64,000 bases of DNA, from NCBI GenBank assembly GCA_965249895.1, contig CBDFNC010000001.1, positions 1,364,001-1,428,000 of the forward strand, in the 5' to 3' direction. The translations under genes were made by a program, and so were the position numbers. This stretch comes from CBDFNC01 sp965249895 (lineage in GTDB: Bacteria; Pseudomonadota; Gammaproteobacteria; Enterobacterales; CBDFNC01). How positions within the stretch are numbered: position 1 is the stretch's first letter; each line of letters begins with the position of its first letter. The notes beneath the pieces were generated by a model that was not told the origin of the DNA, searched no databases, and worked only from the letters and a program-made list of their open reading frames with translations. Shown here piece after piece: positions 43,721 to 52,573 of this stretch.

Positions 43721-44521
43721 CTAGGAGTGGCTAAAACTACTGGGAATGGTTTCTTCATCTCTGCGGGTAAGAATTTCACAGCCGTTTTCCGTAACGAGCA
43801 AGGTATGCTCCCACTGTGCAGAATGGCGACCATCTTTAGTGTATACAGTCCAACCGTCTTTTTTATCTAGTTTGGTTTGGCGCTTCCCTAAATTGATCAT
43901 CGGCTCTATGGTAAAGCACATGCCAGCTTCTAATATCAGGGCTGCATTTGGATCTGACTTGCTGGCGTAATGTAATACCTGTGGCTCTTCATGAAACTGC
44001 GCCCCGATACCGTGACCACAATACTCACGAACAACAGAGAAACCTTGTTTTTCGGCGTGTTTTTGTATCGCTTCGCCAATGGCGCCTAATTTAATACCCG
44101 GCTTCACCAATTCGATACCCAGATACAGACTTTCCTGGGCATTTTTAACCAGCGCTTTATGTAGCGGTGCGGTATCGCCCACCACAAACATCTTGGATGT
44201 GTCACCGTGATAACCGTCTTTTATCACTGTGATATCAATATTGATAATATCGCCGTTACGCAATTTTTTATGATTTGGAATACCGTGGCATACGACTTCA
44301 TTAACAGAAGTACAAATGGACTTAGGAAAGCCGTGGTAGTTAAGAGGAGCAGGGATTGCGTCCTGGTCATTGACGATAAAATCATGGCATTTTTGATTCA
44401 GCTCTTCAGTGGTCACCCCCTTAACGACAAATGGGCTGATCATATCAAGCACGTCGGCCGCTAGTTTTCCGGCAATGCGCATTTTTTCAATTTCTTCGGC
44501 TGTCTTGATGACTGGTCTCAT
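43721..44521 (-). CDS. map: Methionine aminopeptidase type I
   Basis: 266 residues from the ATG at 44521 (MRPVIKTAEEIEKM). The metal ligands of the pita-bread fold are visible: His79 (VCHGIP), Asp96 and Asp107 (NIDITV, HGDTSK), His170 (CGHGIG), Glu206 (FTIEPM) and Glu238 (WEHTLL). An in-frame extension to 44674 has no family match and was rejected. Divergent from rpsB, the classical map/rpsB arrangement. Confidence 0.97.
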   Translation of the reverse strand: MRPVIKTAEEIEKMRIAGKLAADVLDMISPFVVKGVTTEELNQKCHDFIVNDQDAIPAPLNYHGFPKSICTSVNEVVCHGIPNHKKLRNGDIINIDITVIKDGYHGDTSKMFVVGDTAPLHKALVKNAQESLYLGIELVKPGIKLGAIGEAIQKHAEKQGFSVVREYCGHGIGAQFHEEPQVLHYASKSDPNAALILEAGMCFTIEPMINLGKRQTKLDKKDGWTVYTKDGRHSAQWEHTLLVTENGCEILTRRDEETIPSSFSHS

Positions 44522-44694
44522 TAATCTACTCTTATTTTGATATCTGGAGGTTAAATAAGGAACGGACGACACTTGGCTGTCATAGTGCTTTATTAACCTA
44601 TTAAAGCTCTGTGGTAGAAATATGCCAACACATAGCTTTACTAGCAAAAGGGCGGCGCTACATACAGCAACCATTGTTAGTGGAAATCTTTCCC

Positions 44695-44721
44695 AAAATT
44701 ACCACCGACAGTGGTAATTTT
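44695..44721. promoter_or_regulatory. Perfect 11-bp inverted repeat upstream of rpsB
   Basis: AAAATTACCAC, 5-nt spacer, GTGGTAATTTT. It covers the -35 area of the rpsB promoter (right arm 44711-44721). May be an operator or an UP-like AT-rich element; it could serve both map and rpsB. Confidence 0.45.
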
Positions 44722-44730
44722 CGCTGAATA

Positions 44731-44748
44731 TGGTATAAAGCGCGTCGA
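44731..44748 (+). promoter_or_regulatory. Extended -10 promoter of rpsB-tsf
   Basis: TGGTATAAA (TG at 44731-44732, -10 TATAAA 44734-44739) followed by the G+C-rich discriminator GCGCGTCG. There is no good -35, as expected for an extended -10 promoter; this matches the conserved enterobacterial rpsB promoter style and suggests ppGpp control. Transcription would start near 44746. Confidence 0.75.
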
Positions 44749-44890
44749 GAATAAACAAGGTGAAATTACCTTGTCTCGATATTTACTTTAATTTAACTCA
44801 CACACACATCGTCACATAGTTCGGGGTGCCGTTAATTCGGTCGAATTTATGGGATGTGTGGAGGCCTAACCCCATATAGAGGAAAATCTA
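44746..44890 (+). promoter_or_regulatory. rpsB 5' leader, probable S2 autoregulatory region
   Basis: About 145 nt of leader between predicted start site and rpsB, with CGGGGTGCCG and ...GAGGCCTAACCCC segments that can pair (GGGGT/ACCCC). Gammaproteobacterial rpsB leaders of similar length are translationally repressed by S2; here this is inferred from position, length and pairing potential. Confidence 0.55.
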
Positions 44891-45631
44891 ATGGCAAACG
44901 CAAACGTTTCAATGCGCGAAATGCTTAAAGCAGGCGTACACTTCGGTCACCAAACTCGTTACTGGAACCCAAAAATGAAGCCTTTCATTTTTGGTGCTCG
45001 CAATAAGGTTCATATCATCAACCTTGAGCAAACAGTACCTATGTTCAACGAAGCACTTAACTTCGTAGCTGGTGTATCTTCCAAAAAAGGTAAAATCCTT
45101 TTTGTTGGCACTAAGCGTGCGGCAAGCGAAGCAGTAAAAGAAGCTGCGCTTAAAGCTGACCAGTACTACGTAAACCATCGATGGTTAGGTGGCATGCTGA
45201 CTAACTGGAAAACTGTTCGCCAGTCCATCAAACGCCTGAAAGATCTTGAAGCACAAACTCAAGACGGTACTTTCGACAAGCTTACCAAGAAAGAGGCGTT
45301 GATGCGTACTCGTGAAATGGAGAAGCTGGACAAGAGCCTTGGCGGTATCAAAAACATGGGCGGTTTGCCCGATGTGTTATTCGTAATCGATGCCGATCAC
45401 GAACACATCGCTATCAAAGAAGCTAACAACCTGGGTATCCCTGTTGTTTCTGTTGTTGATACAAACTCTAACCCAGACGGCGTAGATTATATCGTTCCTG
45501 GTAATGATGATGCTATCCGTGCGGTACAACTGTACCTGGGCGCTGCAGCAGATGCTGTTATCTCTGGTCGTCAGCAGGACATCGCTGTACAGGCTGAAGA
45601 AGACGGTTTCATTGAAGAAGCTGCTGAATAA
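44891..45631 (+). CDS. rpsB: 30S ribosomal protein S2
   Basis: 246-residue ribosomal protein with classical segments MREMLKAGVHFGHQTRYWNPKM (quoted partly: GVHFGHQTRYWNPKM, about 15-29) and NHRWLGGMLTNW (about 94-105), acidic C-terminus. GAGGAAA RBS. First gene of rpsB-tsf. A strong hairpin follows before tsf. Confidence 0.99.
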   Translation: MANANVSMREMLKAGVHFGHQTRYWNPKMKPFIFGARNKVHIINLEQTVPMFNEALNFVAGVSSKKGKILFVGTKRAASEAVKEAALKADQYYVNHRWLGGMLTNWKTVRQSIKRLKDLEAQTQDGTFDKLTKKEALMRTREMEKLDKSLGGIKNMGGLPDVLFVIDADHEHIAIKEANNLGIPVVSVVDTNSNPDGVDYIVPGNDDAIRAVQLYLGAAADAVISGRQQDIAVQAEEDGFIEEAAE

Positions 45632-45676
45632 TAAGGCTATTTAGCCCTTATTAACCAAGCAAAAATTATTGGTTAG

Positions 45677-45703
45677 CAGGGGCCCAAACGGGCCCCTGTT
45701 TTT
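45677..45703 (+). terminator. Intercistronic terminator/attenuator between rpsB and tsf
   Basis: CAGGGGCCC-AAAC-GGGCCCCTG (9-bp perfect stem) followed by TTTTT. It lies between two genes normally co-transcribed, so it probably reduces tsf relative to rpsB, as in the E. coli operon. Confidence 0.88.
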
Positions 45704-45731
45704 CATCTTTAAGATACCGAGGAAACTCAAA

Positions 45732-46607
45732 ATGGCAATTACTGCTGCCCAAGTGAAAGAACTGCGCGAACGTACCGGCGTTGGCATGATGGATTGTAAA
45801 AAAGCGCTGCAAGAAACCAATGGTGACATTGAGCAAGCGATTGACAACATGCGTAAATCTGGCCAGGCAAAAGCGGCTAAGAAAGCAGGTCGTATCGCAG
45901 CTGAAGGCGTGATCCTGACTAAAACTGAGGGTAACACTGCAATCATTCTTGAACTGAACTGTGAAACTGACTTCGTAGCTCGTGATGAAGGTTTCCTGGC
46001 GTTTGGTAAAAAGGTTGTTGATATCGCCCTGGCTGGTAAAATCAACGACGTTGAAACGCTTAAGGCAACTCAATTCGACGATATCACTGTCGAAGAAGCG
46101 CGTGCTAACCTGGTTGCTAAGATCGGTGAGAACATCAATGTTCGTCGTCTGGAAATCGTTGAAGGTGCTAACCTGGGCGCATACATCCACGGCGGCCGTA
46201 TCGGTGTTGTTTCTGTTCTTAACGGTGGCGAAGCGGACCTTGCAAAAGACATCGCTATGCACGTTGCTGCAGCGAACCCTTTTTACGTTAAACCTGAAGA
46301 CGTTCCTGCTGAAGTAGTAGAAAAAGAGCGTGCTATCCAGATTGATATCGCAGTACAAAGCGGTAAACCTCAGGAAATTGCTGAGAAGATGGTTGTTGGC
46401 CGTATGAAGAAGTTCACTGGTGAAGTGAGCCTGACTGGTCAGCCATTTATCAAAGATCCTTCTAAAAATGTTGGCGCACTTCTTAAAGAAGCTGGTGTTG
46501 ACGTTGAAAGCTTTATCCGCTTCGAAGTGGGTGAAGGCATCGAGAAGAAAGAAGAAGATTTCGCAGCAGAAGTTCAAGCGACTATTGCAGCGGCTAAAGG
46601 CGAGTAA
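45732..46607 (+). CDS. tsf: Elongation factor Ts
   Basis: 291 residues from the ATG at 45732 (MAITAAQVKELRERTGVGMMDCKKAL, start quoted in part). Nucleotide exchange factor for EF-Tu. The TDFVARDEGF EF-Tu contact segment is near residues 80-90. An in-frame upstream GTG-type extension to 45669 crosses the terminator hairpin and was rejected. Confidence 0.98.
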   Translation: MAITAAQVKELRERTGVGMMDCKKALQETNGDIEQAIDNMRKSGQAKAAKKAGRIAAEGVILTKTEGNTAIILELNCETDFVARDEGFLAFGKKVVDIALAGKINDVETLKATQFDDITVEEARANLVAKIGENINVRRLEIVEGANLGAYIHGGRIGVVSVLNGGEADLAKDIAMHVAAANPFYVKPEDVPAEVVEKERAIQIDIAVQSGKPQEIAEKMVVGRMKKFTGEVSLTGQPFIKDPSKNVGALLKEAGVDVESFIRFEVGEGIEKKEEDFAAEVQATIAAAKGE

Positions 46608-46628
46608 TTCCCCTTCTTTAATATCTTG

Positions 46629-46658
46629 GAGCCGCAGCTAATAGACTGCGGCTCTTTT
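46629..46658 (+). terminator. Rho-independent terminator of tsf
   Basis: GAGCCGCAG / CTGCGGCTC perfect 9-bp stem, 8-nt loop, then TTTT (46655-46658). It separates rpsB-tsf from pyrH. Confidence 0.9.
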
Positions 46659-46677
46659 ACAATCAGGAATCGACAAT

Positions 46678-47424
46678 ATGAGTACCAATCCAAAACCCAG
46701 TTATCGACGAATTCTTCTTAAACTCAGTGGCGAAGCGCTCATGGGAGAGGAAGGGTTTGGCATCGACCCTAAAGTACTGGAGCGTATGGCCCAGGAAATC
46801 AAAGAATTGATTGAACTTGGTGTGCAGGTTGGCTTGGTAATTGGTGGTGGTAACTTATTCCGTGGTGAAGGGCTGGCGAAAGCTGGTATGAACCGCGTAG
46901 TTGGCGACCACATGGGTATGTTAGCGACGGTAATGAATGGCCTGGCCATGCGTGATGCGCTGCACCGTGCATATGTGAACGCCCGTTTAATGTCAGCGAT
47001 TCCACTTAAAGGTGTGTGTGACGACTACAACTGGGCGGAAGCCATAAGCTTGTTAAAAACCGGCCGTGTTGTTATCTTCTCTGCCGGTACAGGCAATCCA
47101 TTTTTTACGACTGATTCAGCCGCTTGTTTGCGAGGTATTGAAATCGAAGCGGATGCTGTATTAAAAGCGACCAAAGTCGACGGTGTGTATGATGCGGATC
47201 CAGTGAAAAATCCGGAAGCCACTATGTACAGTGAACTGGATTATAATACGGTACTGGAAAAAGAACTTAAAGTAATGGACCTGGCCGCATTCACTCTGGC
47301 CCGTGACCATGGCTTGCCGATCCGGGTATTTAATATGAAAAAGCCGGGCTCTTTACGCCGAGTCGTTATGGGTGAAGAAGAAGGTACGATTATTCGCGAT
47401 TTAAGCGAAGAGCCAGCACAATAA
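46678..47424 (+). CDS. pyrH: UMP kinase
   Basis: 248-residue amino-acid-kinase-family enzyme, UMP to UDP. YRRILLKLSGEAL at the start, GGGNLFRG (about 58-65), GTGNPFFTTDSAA (about 139-151). It ends RRVVMGEEEGTII RDLSEEPAQ, longer than the E. coli C-terminus. A degenerate copy of this end follows (47431-47500) before frr. Confidence 0.98.
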   Translation: MSTNPKPSYRRILLKLSGEALMGEEGFGIDPKVLERMAQEIKELIELGVQVGLVIGGGNLFRGEGLAKAGMNRVVGDHMGMLATVMNGLAMRDALHRAYVNARLMSAIPLKGVCDDYNWAEAISLLKTGRVVIFSAGTGNPFFTTDSAACLRGIEIEADAVLKATKVDGVYDADPVKNPEATMYSELDYNTVLEKELKVMDLAAFTLARDHGLPIRVFNMKKPGSLRRVVMGEEEGTIIRDLSEEPAQ

Positions 47425-47430
47425 ATCACA

Positions 47431-47500
47431 CGTTTGGTGGTTGGTGAAGGCGAAGACAGCATTATTTGTTCGTGATTTAAGCCAAGTGCCAGCGCAATAA
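47431..47500 (+). pseudogene. Degenerate copy of the pyrH 3' end
   Basis: 47431-47466 reads RLVVGEGEDSII, and after a 4-nt insertion (TGTT, frameshift) 47471-47500 reads RDLSQVPAQ-stop. The genuine pyrH end is RRVVMGEEEGTIIRDLSEEPAQ-stop. The similarity covers 22 residues and both reach a TAA at the same point. No start codon or RBS; it is not a gene now. Confidence 0.88.
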
Positions 47501-47551
47501 TTCAGACTATGATTTCCGGTGTATTTCGCCGGATTAAAGAAGGAATAGACA

Positions 47552-48109
47552 GTGATCAACGAAATTAAAGACGACGCCAAGAGCAGAATGGCCAAGAGTA
47601 TTGAAGCGTTGAAAGGCCAATTAGCCAAAATTCGTACCGGCCGTGCCCACCCTAGTCTGTTGGATAGCATTCACGTATCTTATTATGGCGCTGCGACCCC
47701 GTTGAACCAGGTTGCTAATGTGAGTACCGAAGATTCTCGCACCCTAGCCGTAACTGTATTTGATGCAACTATGATCCAGGCGGTGGAAAAGGCAATTATG
47801 ACTTCAGATTTGGGCCTTAACCCGAACTCTGCAGGTACGGTTATCCGCATTCCTCTTCCGCCGCTGACGGAAGAGCGTCGTAAAGATATGGTTAAGGTTG
47901 TGCGCAGCGAAGTTGAAGGTGGTCGCGTGGCTATCCGTAATATTCGTCGCGATGCTAACAGCGACCTTAAGGGGCTGCTGAAAGAAAAAGAGATCAGTGA
48001 AGACGAAGAGCGTCAGGCGACTGATGACATCCAGAAGCTTACAGATACAGCGATTAAAGACGCCGATACGATGATGGCGGTAAAAGAAAAAGAACTGATG
48101 GAAGTTTAG
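47552..48109 (+). CDS. frr: Ribosome recycling factor
   Basis: 185-residue RRF with EFG dissociates post-termination ribosomes. KIRTGRAHPSLLD (about 28-40), DLGLNPNSAG and LPPLTEERRKDM segments are family hallmarks. GTG start at 47552 preceded by AAGAAGGAA. Terminator follows. Confidence 0.98.
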   Translation: MINEIKDDAKSRMAKSIEALKGQLAKIRTGRAHPSLLDSIHVSYYGAATPLNQVANVSTEDSRTLAVTVFDATMIQAVEKAIMTSDLGLNPNSAGTVIRIPLPPLTEERRKDMVKVVRSEVEGGRVAIRNIRRDANSDLKGLLKEKEISEDEERQATDDIQKLTDTAIKDADTMMAVKEKELMEV

Positions 48110-48128
48110 TGCTTTTTTTGTTCGAGAG

Positions 48129-48156
48129 ACGCCGTGTCATTACACGGCGTTTTTTT
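48129..48156 (+). terminator. Rho-independent terminator of frr
   Basis: ACGCCGTGT-CATT-ACACGGCGT perfect 9-bp stem followed by six Ts (48151-48156), 20 bp after the frr stop. Confidence 0.93.
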
Positions 48157-48176
48157 GATTTAAGGGAGGAGTTGCG

Positions 48177-48929
48177 GTGACAGATTTGTCCGTAATGCCC
48201 AAGCATGTCGCCATTATCATGGATGGGAATGGGCGTTGGGCTGAGCAACGGGGGAAAATCCGTGCCAGTGGCCATAAGGCTGGTGTGAAGGCGGTACGCA
48301 GCGCGGTTACTTTTGCAGCAGCAAATAATATTGAAGCCTTAACCTTATTTGCATTCAGCAGCGAAAACTGGAATCGCCCGGCCGAAGAAGTAGATACCTT
48401 GATGGAGCTATTCTTTGTTGTGCTAGGCAGAGAGGTTAAAAAACTCCACAAAAATCAAATTAAGCTACAGGTTGTTGGAGATACCTCTCGTTTTAGCGAC
48501 AGGTTGCAGGAAAAAATCCGAAAAGCGGAACAGTTAACGGTAAACAACACGGGTTTAGTGTTAAATATCGCCGCAAACTATGGTGGTCGCTGGGATATCA
48601 CTCAAGCCGCCAGGCAGTTGGCTAACCAAGTGCAAAAAGGCCTTCTTGCAGTTGAGGATATAAGTGAAGAGAGATTGGGGCAGGCTGTTTCTATGTCTGA
48701 TTTAGCCGATGTGGAACTCTTGATACGAACTGGAGGAGAGTGCCGGATCAGTAACTTCCTGCTGTGGCAGGTAGCATATGCAGAATTATATTTTACTGAT
48801 ACACTCTGGCCTGATTTTGATAAAGTGTGCTTTCAGCAGGCTGTCGATTACTTTATTGGCAGAGAGCGCCGTTTCGGCTGCACCGGAGCACAAGTTAAAG
48901 AAGCAAAGAATAAAGGTGAAACTTGCTAA
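48177..48929 (+). CDS. uppS: Isoprenyl (undecaprenyl) diphosphate synthase
   Basis: 250-residue cis-prenyltransferase producing the undecaprenyl carrier for peptidoglycan and LPS. Catalytic HVAIIMDGNGRWAEQRG is at about 10-26, FAFSSENWNRP at about 58-68 and RTGGECRISNFLLWQ at about 184-198. GTG start with GGGAGGAG RBS. Overlaps cdsA by 7 nt. Confidence 0.97.
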   Translation: MTDLSVMPKHVAIIMDGNGRWAEQRGKIRASGHKAGVKAVRSAVTFAAANNIEALTLFAFSSENWNRPAEEVDTLMELFFVVLGREVKKLHKNQIKLQVVGDTSRFSDRLQEKIRKAEQLTVNNTGLVLNIAANYGGRWDITQAARQLANQVQKGLLAVEDISEERLGQAVSMSDLADVELLIRTGGECRISNFLLWQVAYAELYFTDTLWPDFDKVCFQQAVDYFIGRERRFGCTGAQVKEAKNKGETC

Positions 48930-49771
48930 AACAACGAATTATTACGGCCTTATTGTTGGCGGCAACTACGGTCGCAGCCATTTTTTTACTTCCCCTTCAA
49001 TTCTTTATGCTGGTATGTGGTGCCGTCTTTTTATTGGGAGCCAAAGAATGGAGTTCCTTTGTCAGCGCAGGTAAACACGGCACACTGATTTACCCGTTTG
49101 GCCTGTTGCTCGGCTTGCTGCTTATCGCCGTACCTTTACCCCAAATTTGGAATGTAGAGCTGAACCCCGTACTCCAGTATATACTGGCTGTAGCCGCGGT
49201 TTGGTGGTTTTTTTCATTGTTGCTAGTGTTTAAATATCCAGCCAGTGCCAAGTGGTGGAGCAACAACAAAATTTTAAAGGCCTTGTTTGGTTTGTTCACC
49301 CTGATCCCCTTCTTCTGGGCCCTGGTAGTGCTGCGCAGTATCAACTATCAAACCGATCCTTTCTTTGGCGCCTGGTTGGTGATGTACGTTATGTTGCTGG
49401 TGTGGGGAGCAGATACAGGTGCCTATTTTGTGGGTAAAGCGCTGGGCAAGCGTAAACTTGCACCAAATGTAAGCCCAGGCAAAACCATCGAAGGTTTTCT
49501 TGGCGGGTTAGCCACTTCTACCCTGGTCGCATTGGCGGCTCTCTATTTTCTGGAGATTGATCCAGGTAATACCTGGATCTTTATCGTTATTTCAGTGCTT
49601 ACAGCACTGGCGTCTTCGTTAGGTGACCTGAACGAAAGTATGTTTAAGCGTGAAGCTGGCATTAAGGACAGCGGCAACTTGTTACCTGGTCATGGCGGCA
49701 TCCTGGACAGGATCGACAGCCTGACCGCAGCCCTGCCTGTGTTTACCCTATGTTTTATTGCTTGGTTATAA
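48923..49771 (+). CDS. cdsA: Phosphatidate cytidylyltransferase
   Basis: 282-residue inner-membrane enzyme making CDP-diacylglycerol. Eight or so hydrophobic segments; the signature SMFKREAGIKDSGNLLPGHGG...DRIDSL is near residues 232-262. TTG start at 48923 overlapping uppS. Confidence 0.96.
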   Translation: MLKQRIITALLLAATTVAAIFLLPLQFFMLVCGAVFLLGAKEWSSFVSAGKHGTLIYPFGLLLGLLLIAVPLPQIWNVELNPVLQYILAVAAVWWFFSLLLVFKYPASAKWWSNNKILKALFGLFTLIPFFWALVVLRSINYQTDPFFGAWLVMYVMLLVWGADTGAYFVGKALGKRKLAPNVSPGKTIEGFLGGLATSTLVALAALYFLEIDPGNTWIFIVISVLTALASSLGDLNESMFKREAGIKDSGNLLPGHGGILDRIDSLTAALPVFTLCFIAWL

Positions 49772-49775
49772 CAGC

Positions 49776-50966
49776 ATGAAGAAATTGGCTATATTAGGTG
49801 CTACTGGCTCTATCGGTAAGAGTACGCTAAGCGTTTGTATGCACAACCCAGAGGATTATCAGGTTAAACTGGTTACCGGGTTTTCACAAACACAGAGGAT
49901 GCTGGAAATATGTCGCCAGTTTAAACCCGATTATGCGGCGATGGCTTGTGCTGATGCGGCGAAAGAGCTGACTGAGGAACTAAAAGGCACCAACACTAAG
50001 GTTTTGTCAGGGATTGATGATATCGCTCAACTGGTGGCGAGTAGTGAAGTTGACACTGTGATGGCGGCGATAGTCGGTGCTGCAGGTTTAATTCCTACCT
50101 TGTCGGCAGTAAAAGCAGGTAAGCAGATCTTGCTGGCCAATAAAGAAGCACTGGTGATGACAGGTGCCTTATTTATTGATGAAGTCAAAAAGAGTGGCGC
50201 GACACTGCTACCTGTAGATAGCGAACACAACGCAATTTTTCAGTGTTTATCAGAGGCTATGCAGCAGCAGATTGGCCACTGTGATTTGGCGGCTGGTGGT
50301 ATTTCCCATATATTGCTCACAGGCTCGGGCGGCCCTTTCCTAAACACACCTGTAGAGCAGTTGGCCAGGGTTACCTCAGCCCAGGCTATTAAACACCCTA
50401 ACTGGTCTATGGGGCCTAAAATTTCGGTGGACTCGGCCACTATGATGAATAAGGGGCTGGAGTATATTGAAGCTAAGTGGTTATTTAATACCCGCAGGGA
50501 GCAGCTTAAGGTGGTTATCCATCCGCAATCTGTGATCCATTCAATGGTGCAATATAAAGACGGTTCGGTATTGGCTCAGATGGGCAACCCGGATATGCGC
50601 ACACCCATAGCTCATGTAATGAGCTATCCCAACAGAATTATCAGTGGTGTGGAACCATTGGACTTTTTGCGAGTCTCAGAGTTAACTTTCAAGCAAGCTG
50701 ACTCTGCTCGTTATCCTTGCCTGGCATTAGCAATCGATGCATGTTATCAAGGACAGGGGGCAACCACAGTACTTAATGCGGCGAATGAAATAGCGGTTGA
50801 TGCATTTTTGTCCGAACGGATAGGTTTCACCCAGATAGCTCACATTGTTGAACAGGTGTTAACGAAACACAGTCACGAGAAAGTAGCCAGTCTGGACGAT
50901 ATATTGGCACTCGATAGACTTGCCAGAAATGAGGCTGTAGTAGCTATTAGTGAGGGTCAAAGATGA
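49776..50966 (+). CDS. dxr: 1-deoxy-D-xylulose 5-phosphate reductoisomerase
   Basis: 396-residue NADPH enzyme converting DXP to MEP. NADPH motif GATGSIGKST near residues 7-16, LLPVDSEHNAIFQCL and ATMMNKGLEYIEAKWLF segments (about 150 and 225) hold metal and substrate ligands. ATG at 49776, 4 bp after cdsA; no clear Shine-Dalgarno, so coupling is likely. With ispE it is the second MEP-pathway gene in the window. Confidence 0.97.
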   Translation: MKKLAILGATGSIGKSTLSVCMHNPEDYQVKLVTGFSQTQRMLEICRQFKPDYAAMACADAAKELTEELKGTNTKVLSGIDDIAQLVASSEVDTVMAAIVGAAGLIPTLSAVKAGKQILLANKEALVMTGALFIDEVKKSGATLLPVDSEHNAIFQCLSEAMQQQIGHCDLAAGGISHILLTGSGGPFLNTPVEQLARVTSAQAIKHPNWSMGPKISVDSATMMNKGLEYIEAKWLFNTRREQLKVVIHPQSVIHSMVQYKDGSVLAQMGNPDMRTPIAHVMSYPNRIISGVEPLDFLRVSELTFKQADSARYPCLALAIDACYQGQGATTVLNAANEIAVDAFLSERIGFTQIAHIVEQVLTKHSHEKVASLDDILALDRLARNEAVVAISEGQR

Positions 50967-50999
50967 TGACATGCTCGATGATTTGGAGGGACAAGTAAT

Positions 51000-52355
51000 A
51001 TGATGGGGATTCTCTGGAACCTGGCATCATTTGTTGTTGCTCTGGGTATTTTGGTTGCGGTGCATGAGTTTGGTCACTTTTGGGTAGCCAGGCGCTGTGG
51101 CGTAAAGGTAATCCGATTTTCCATCGGGTTTGGTAAAGCCTTGTATAGCAGAACCGGGAAAGATGGTACGGAATATGTTTTAGCAGCTATTCCTCTGGGC
51201 GGTTATGTAAAAATGCTCGATGGGCGGGTTGAAAGCGTGCCGGAAAGCGAGCAGCACCTGGCGTTTGACAAGAAAAATGTCTGGCAACGTATTGCCATTG
51301 TGGCTGCGGGGCCTTTGGCAAACTTTGCGTTTGCCATCTTTGCATTTTGGCTGATGTATTTGATAGGCGTTAGTGGCGCCAAACCTGTGGTCAGTGAAGT
51401 TATAGATAACAGTCCTGTCGCGTCAGCCGGGATCGGCGCACCTTTTGAGATCCGCGCTATTGGCGGGGACAGGACACCGGACTGGGAGGCTGCAAATTTA
51501 GCCTTGGTAGCACATATTGGCGAGTCTGAGCTATTACTCACCTATGCGCCTGATGGTGGAAATCGGGAGCTAACTCGGTCTATTGATATTCGAGACTGGG
51601 CTTTTGACCCAAGACAAGAATCGCCTATTACCAGCATAGGTTTTAAACCATACACACCGAAGATCTTGTTGGAAGCCGGCAAGGTAGTTGACGGTGGTGC
51701 AGGTGATATAGGTGGATTAGTAGCCGGGGATAAACTCATTGCCTTTAACGGGCAGAAACTAACGGATTGGTCGGAATTCGTTACCCAGGTTAAAGCATCA
51801 GCAAACAAGGTCGCCATGCTGGAAATTGAGCGGGCTGGTGAGGTTATGGTGCTCAGTATTACTCCTGCCGAGAAGATCCTGGCAGACGGGCAAACCGTGG
51901 GGTATCTTGGGGTAGCACCGACGATGGAGGCTTTTCCTGACGAATATAAAGTGGAAATGCACTATGGGCCTATCGACGCAACCATAAAAGGGGCCATTAA
52001 AACCTGGGACCTCACCAAGCTGACGTTTATCACTATAGGTAAACTTTTTACCGGTGCTGTCTCTATTGATAATTTAAGTGGACCCATTTCCATTGCCAAA
52101 GGCGCTGGGGCTAGTGCCGAATACGGACTTGTCTATTTTCTTAGTTTTTTAGCCTTGATCAGTGTAAATTTGGGTTTAATTAACTTATTACCATTACCGG
52201 TACTTGATGGCGGCCATTTGCTTTATTACTGTATAGAGCTTGTGACCGGACGTCCGGTACCAGAAAAAATTCAAGAAATTGGCTTTAAAATCGGTGCAGC
52301 ACTGTTAATGGTATTGATGAGTGTTGCTCTGTTTAATGATCTTAGCCTTTTATAA
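51000..52355 (+). CDS. rseP: Site-2 intramembrane protease RseP
   Basis: 451-residue zinc metalloprotease that cleaves RseA in the sigma-E envelope stress cascade. HEFGH motif at residues 22-26, two PDZ domains (about 110-310) and the second zinc motif LLPLPVLDGG (about 395-404) between membrane segments. Ends VLMSVALFNDLSLL. Followed by a 218-bp gap holding a degenerate copy of that end. Confidence 0.97.
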   Translation: MMGILWNLASFVVALGILVAVHEFGHFWVARRCGVKVIRFSIGFGKALYSRTGKDGTEYVLAAIPLGGYVKMLDGRVESVPESEQHLAFDKKNVWQRIAIVAAGPLANFAFAIFAFWLMYLIGVSGAKPVVSEVIDNSPVASAGIGAPFEIRAIGGDRTPDWEAANLALVAHIGESELLLTYAPDGGNRELTRSIDIRDWAFDPRQESPITSIGFKPYTPKILLEAGKVVDGGAGDIGGLVAGDKLIAFNGQKLTDWSEFVTQVKASANKVAMLEIERAGEVMVLSITPAEKILADGQTVGYLGVAPTMEAFPDEYKVEMHYGPIDATIKGAIKTWDLTKLTFITIGKLFTGAVSIDNLSGPISIAKGAGASAEYGLVYFLSFLALISVNLGLINLLPLPVLDGGHLLYYCIELVTGRPVPEKIQEIGFKIGAALLMVLMSVALFNDLSLL

Positions 52356-52438
52356 TTTGTGGCTCAGTTATAACAGTTACCATTTATTGTATCAGTGGTG
52401 AGTGGTAACGAATAATTCAATTAAGTTTGCCTTTTTAT

Positions 52439-52546
52439 AGAATTGGCGCGGCTGCTGAGCGTATTCAGGCAGTCGAACTCAACGCGACCGATACCATCAA
52501 GGTATTGATGGGAGTCGTATTGTTCAGTGATTTAGGCCTTTTATAA
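52439..52546 (+). pseudogene. Degenerate copy of the rseP 3' end
   Basis: 52439-52546 is an open 36-codon frame reading RIGAAAERIQAV...IKVLMGVVLFSDLGLL-stop. The genuine end reads KIGAALLMVLMSVALFNDLSLL-stop. The last 15 codons align without gaps (GTATTGATG shared, then about equal synonymous and replacement changes). An extra ~13 residues separate the two matching blocks. No start codon; bamA begins 27 bp later. Confidence 0.85.
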
Positions 52547-52573
52547 TAGGCGTAAGGGATAATAATAAACAAC

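Noticed and set aside
43721..44674. 317-residue form of Map with N-terminal membrane-like extension
   Set aside because: The extra 51 residues have no family match; the ATG at 44521 gives the standard 266-residue enzyme.
45666..46577. 303-residue minus-strand ORF opposite tsf
   Set aside because: Antisense shadow of a highly biased coding sequence, without recognisable domains.
45669..46607. 312-residue EF-Ts starting at 45669
   Set aside because: The extension would read through the rpsB/tsf terminator hairpin; the ATG at 45732 is the conserved start.
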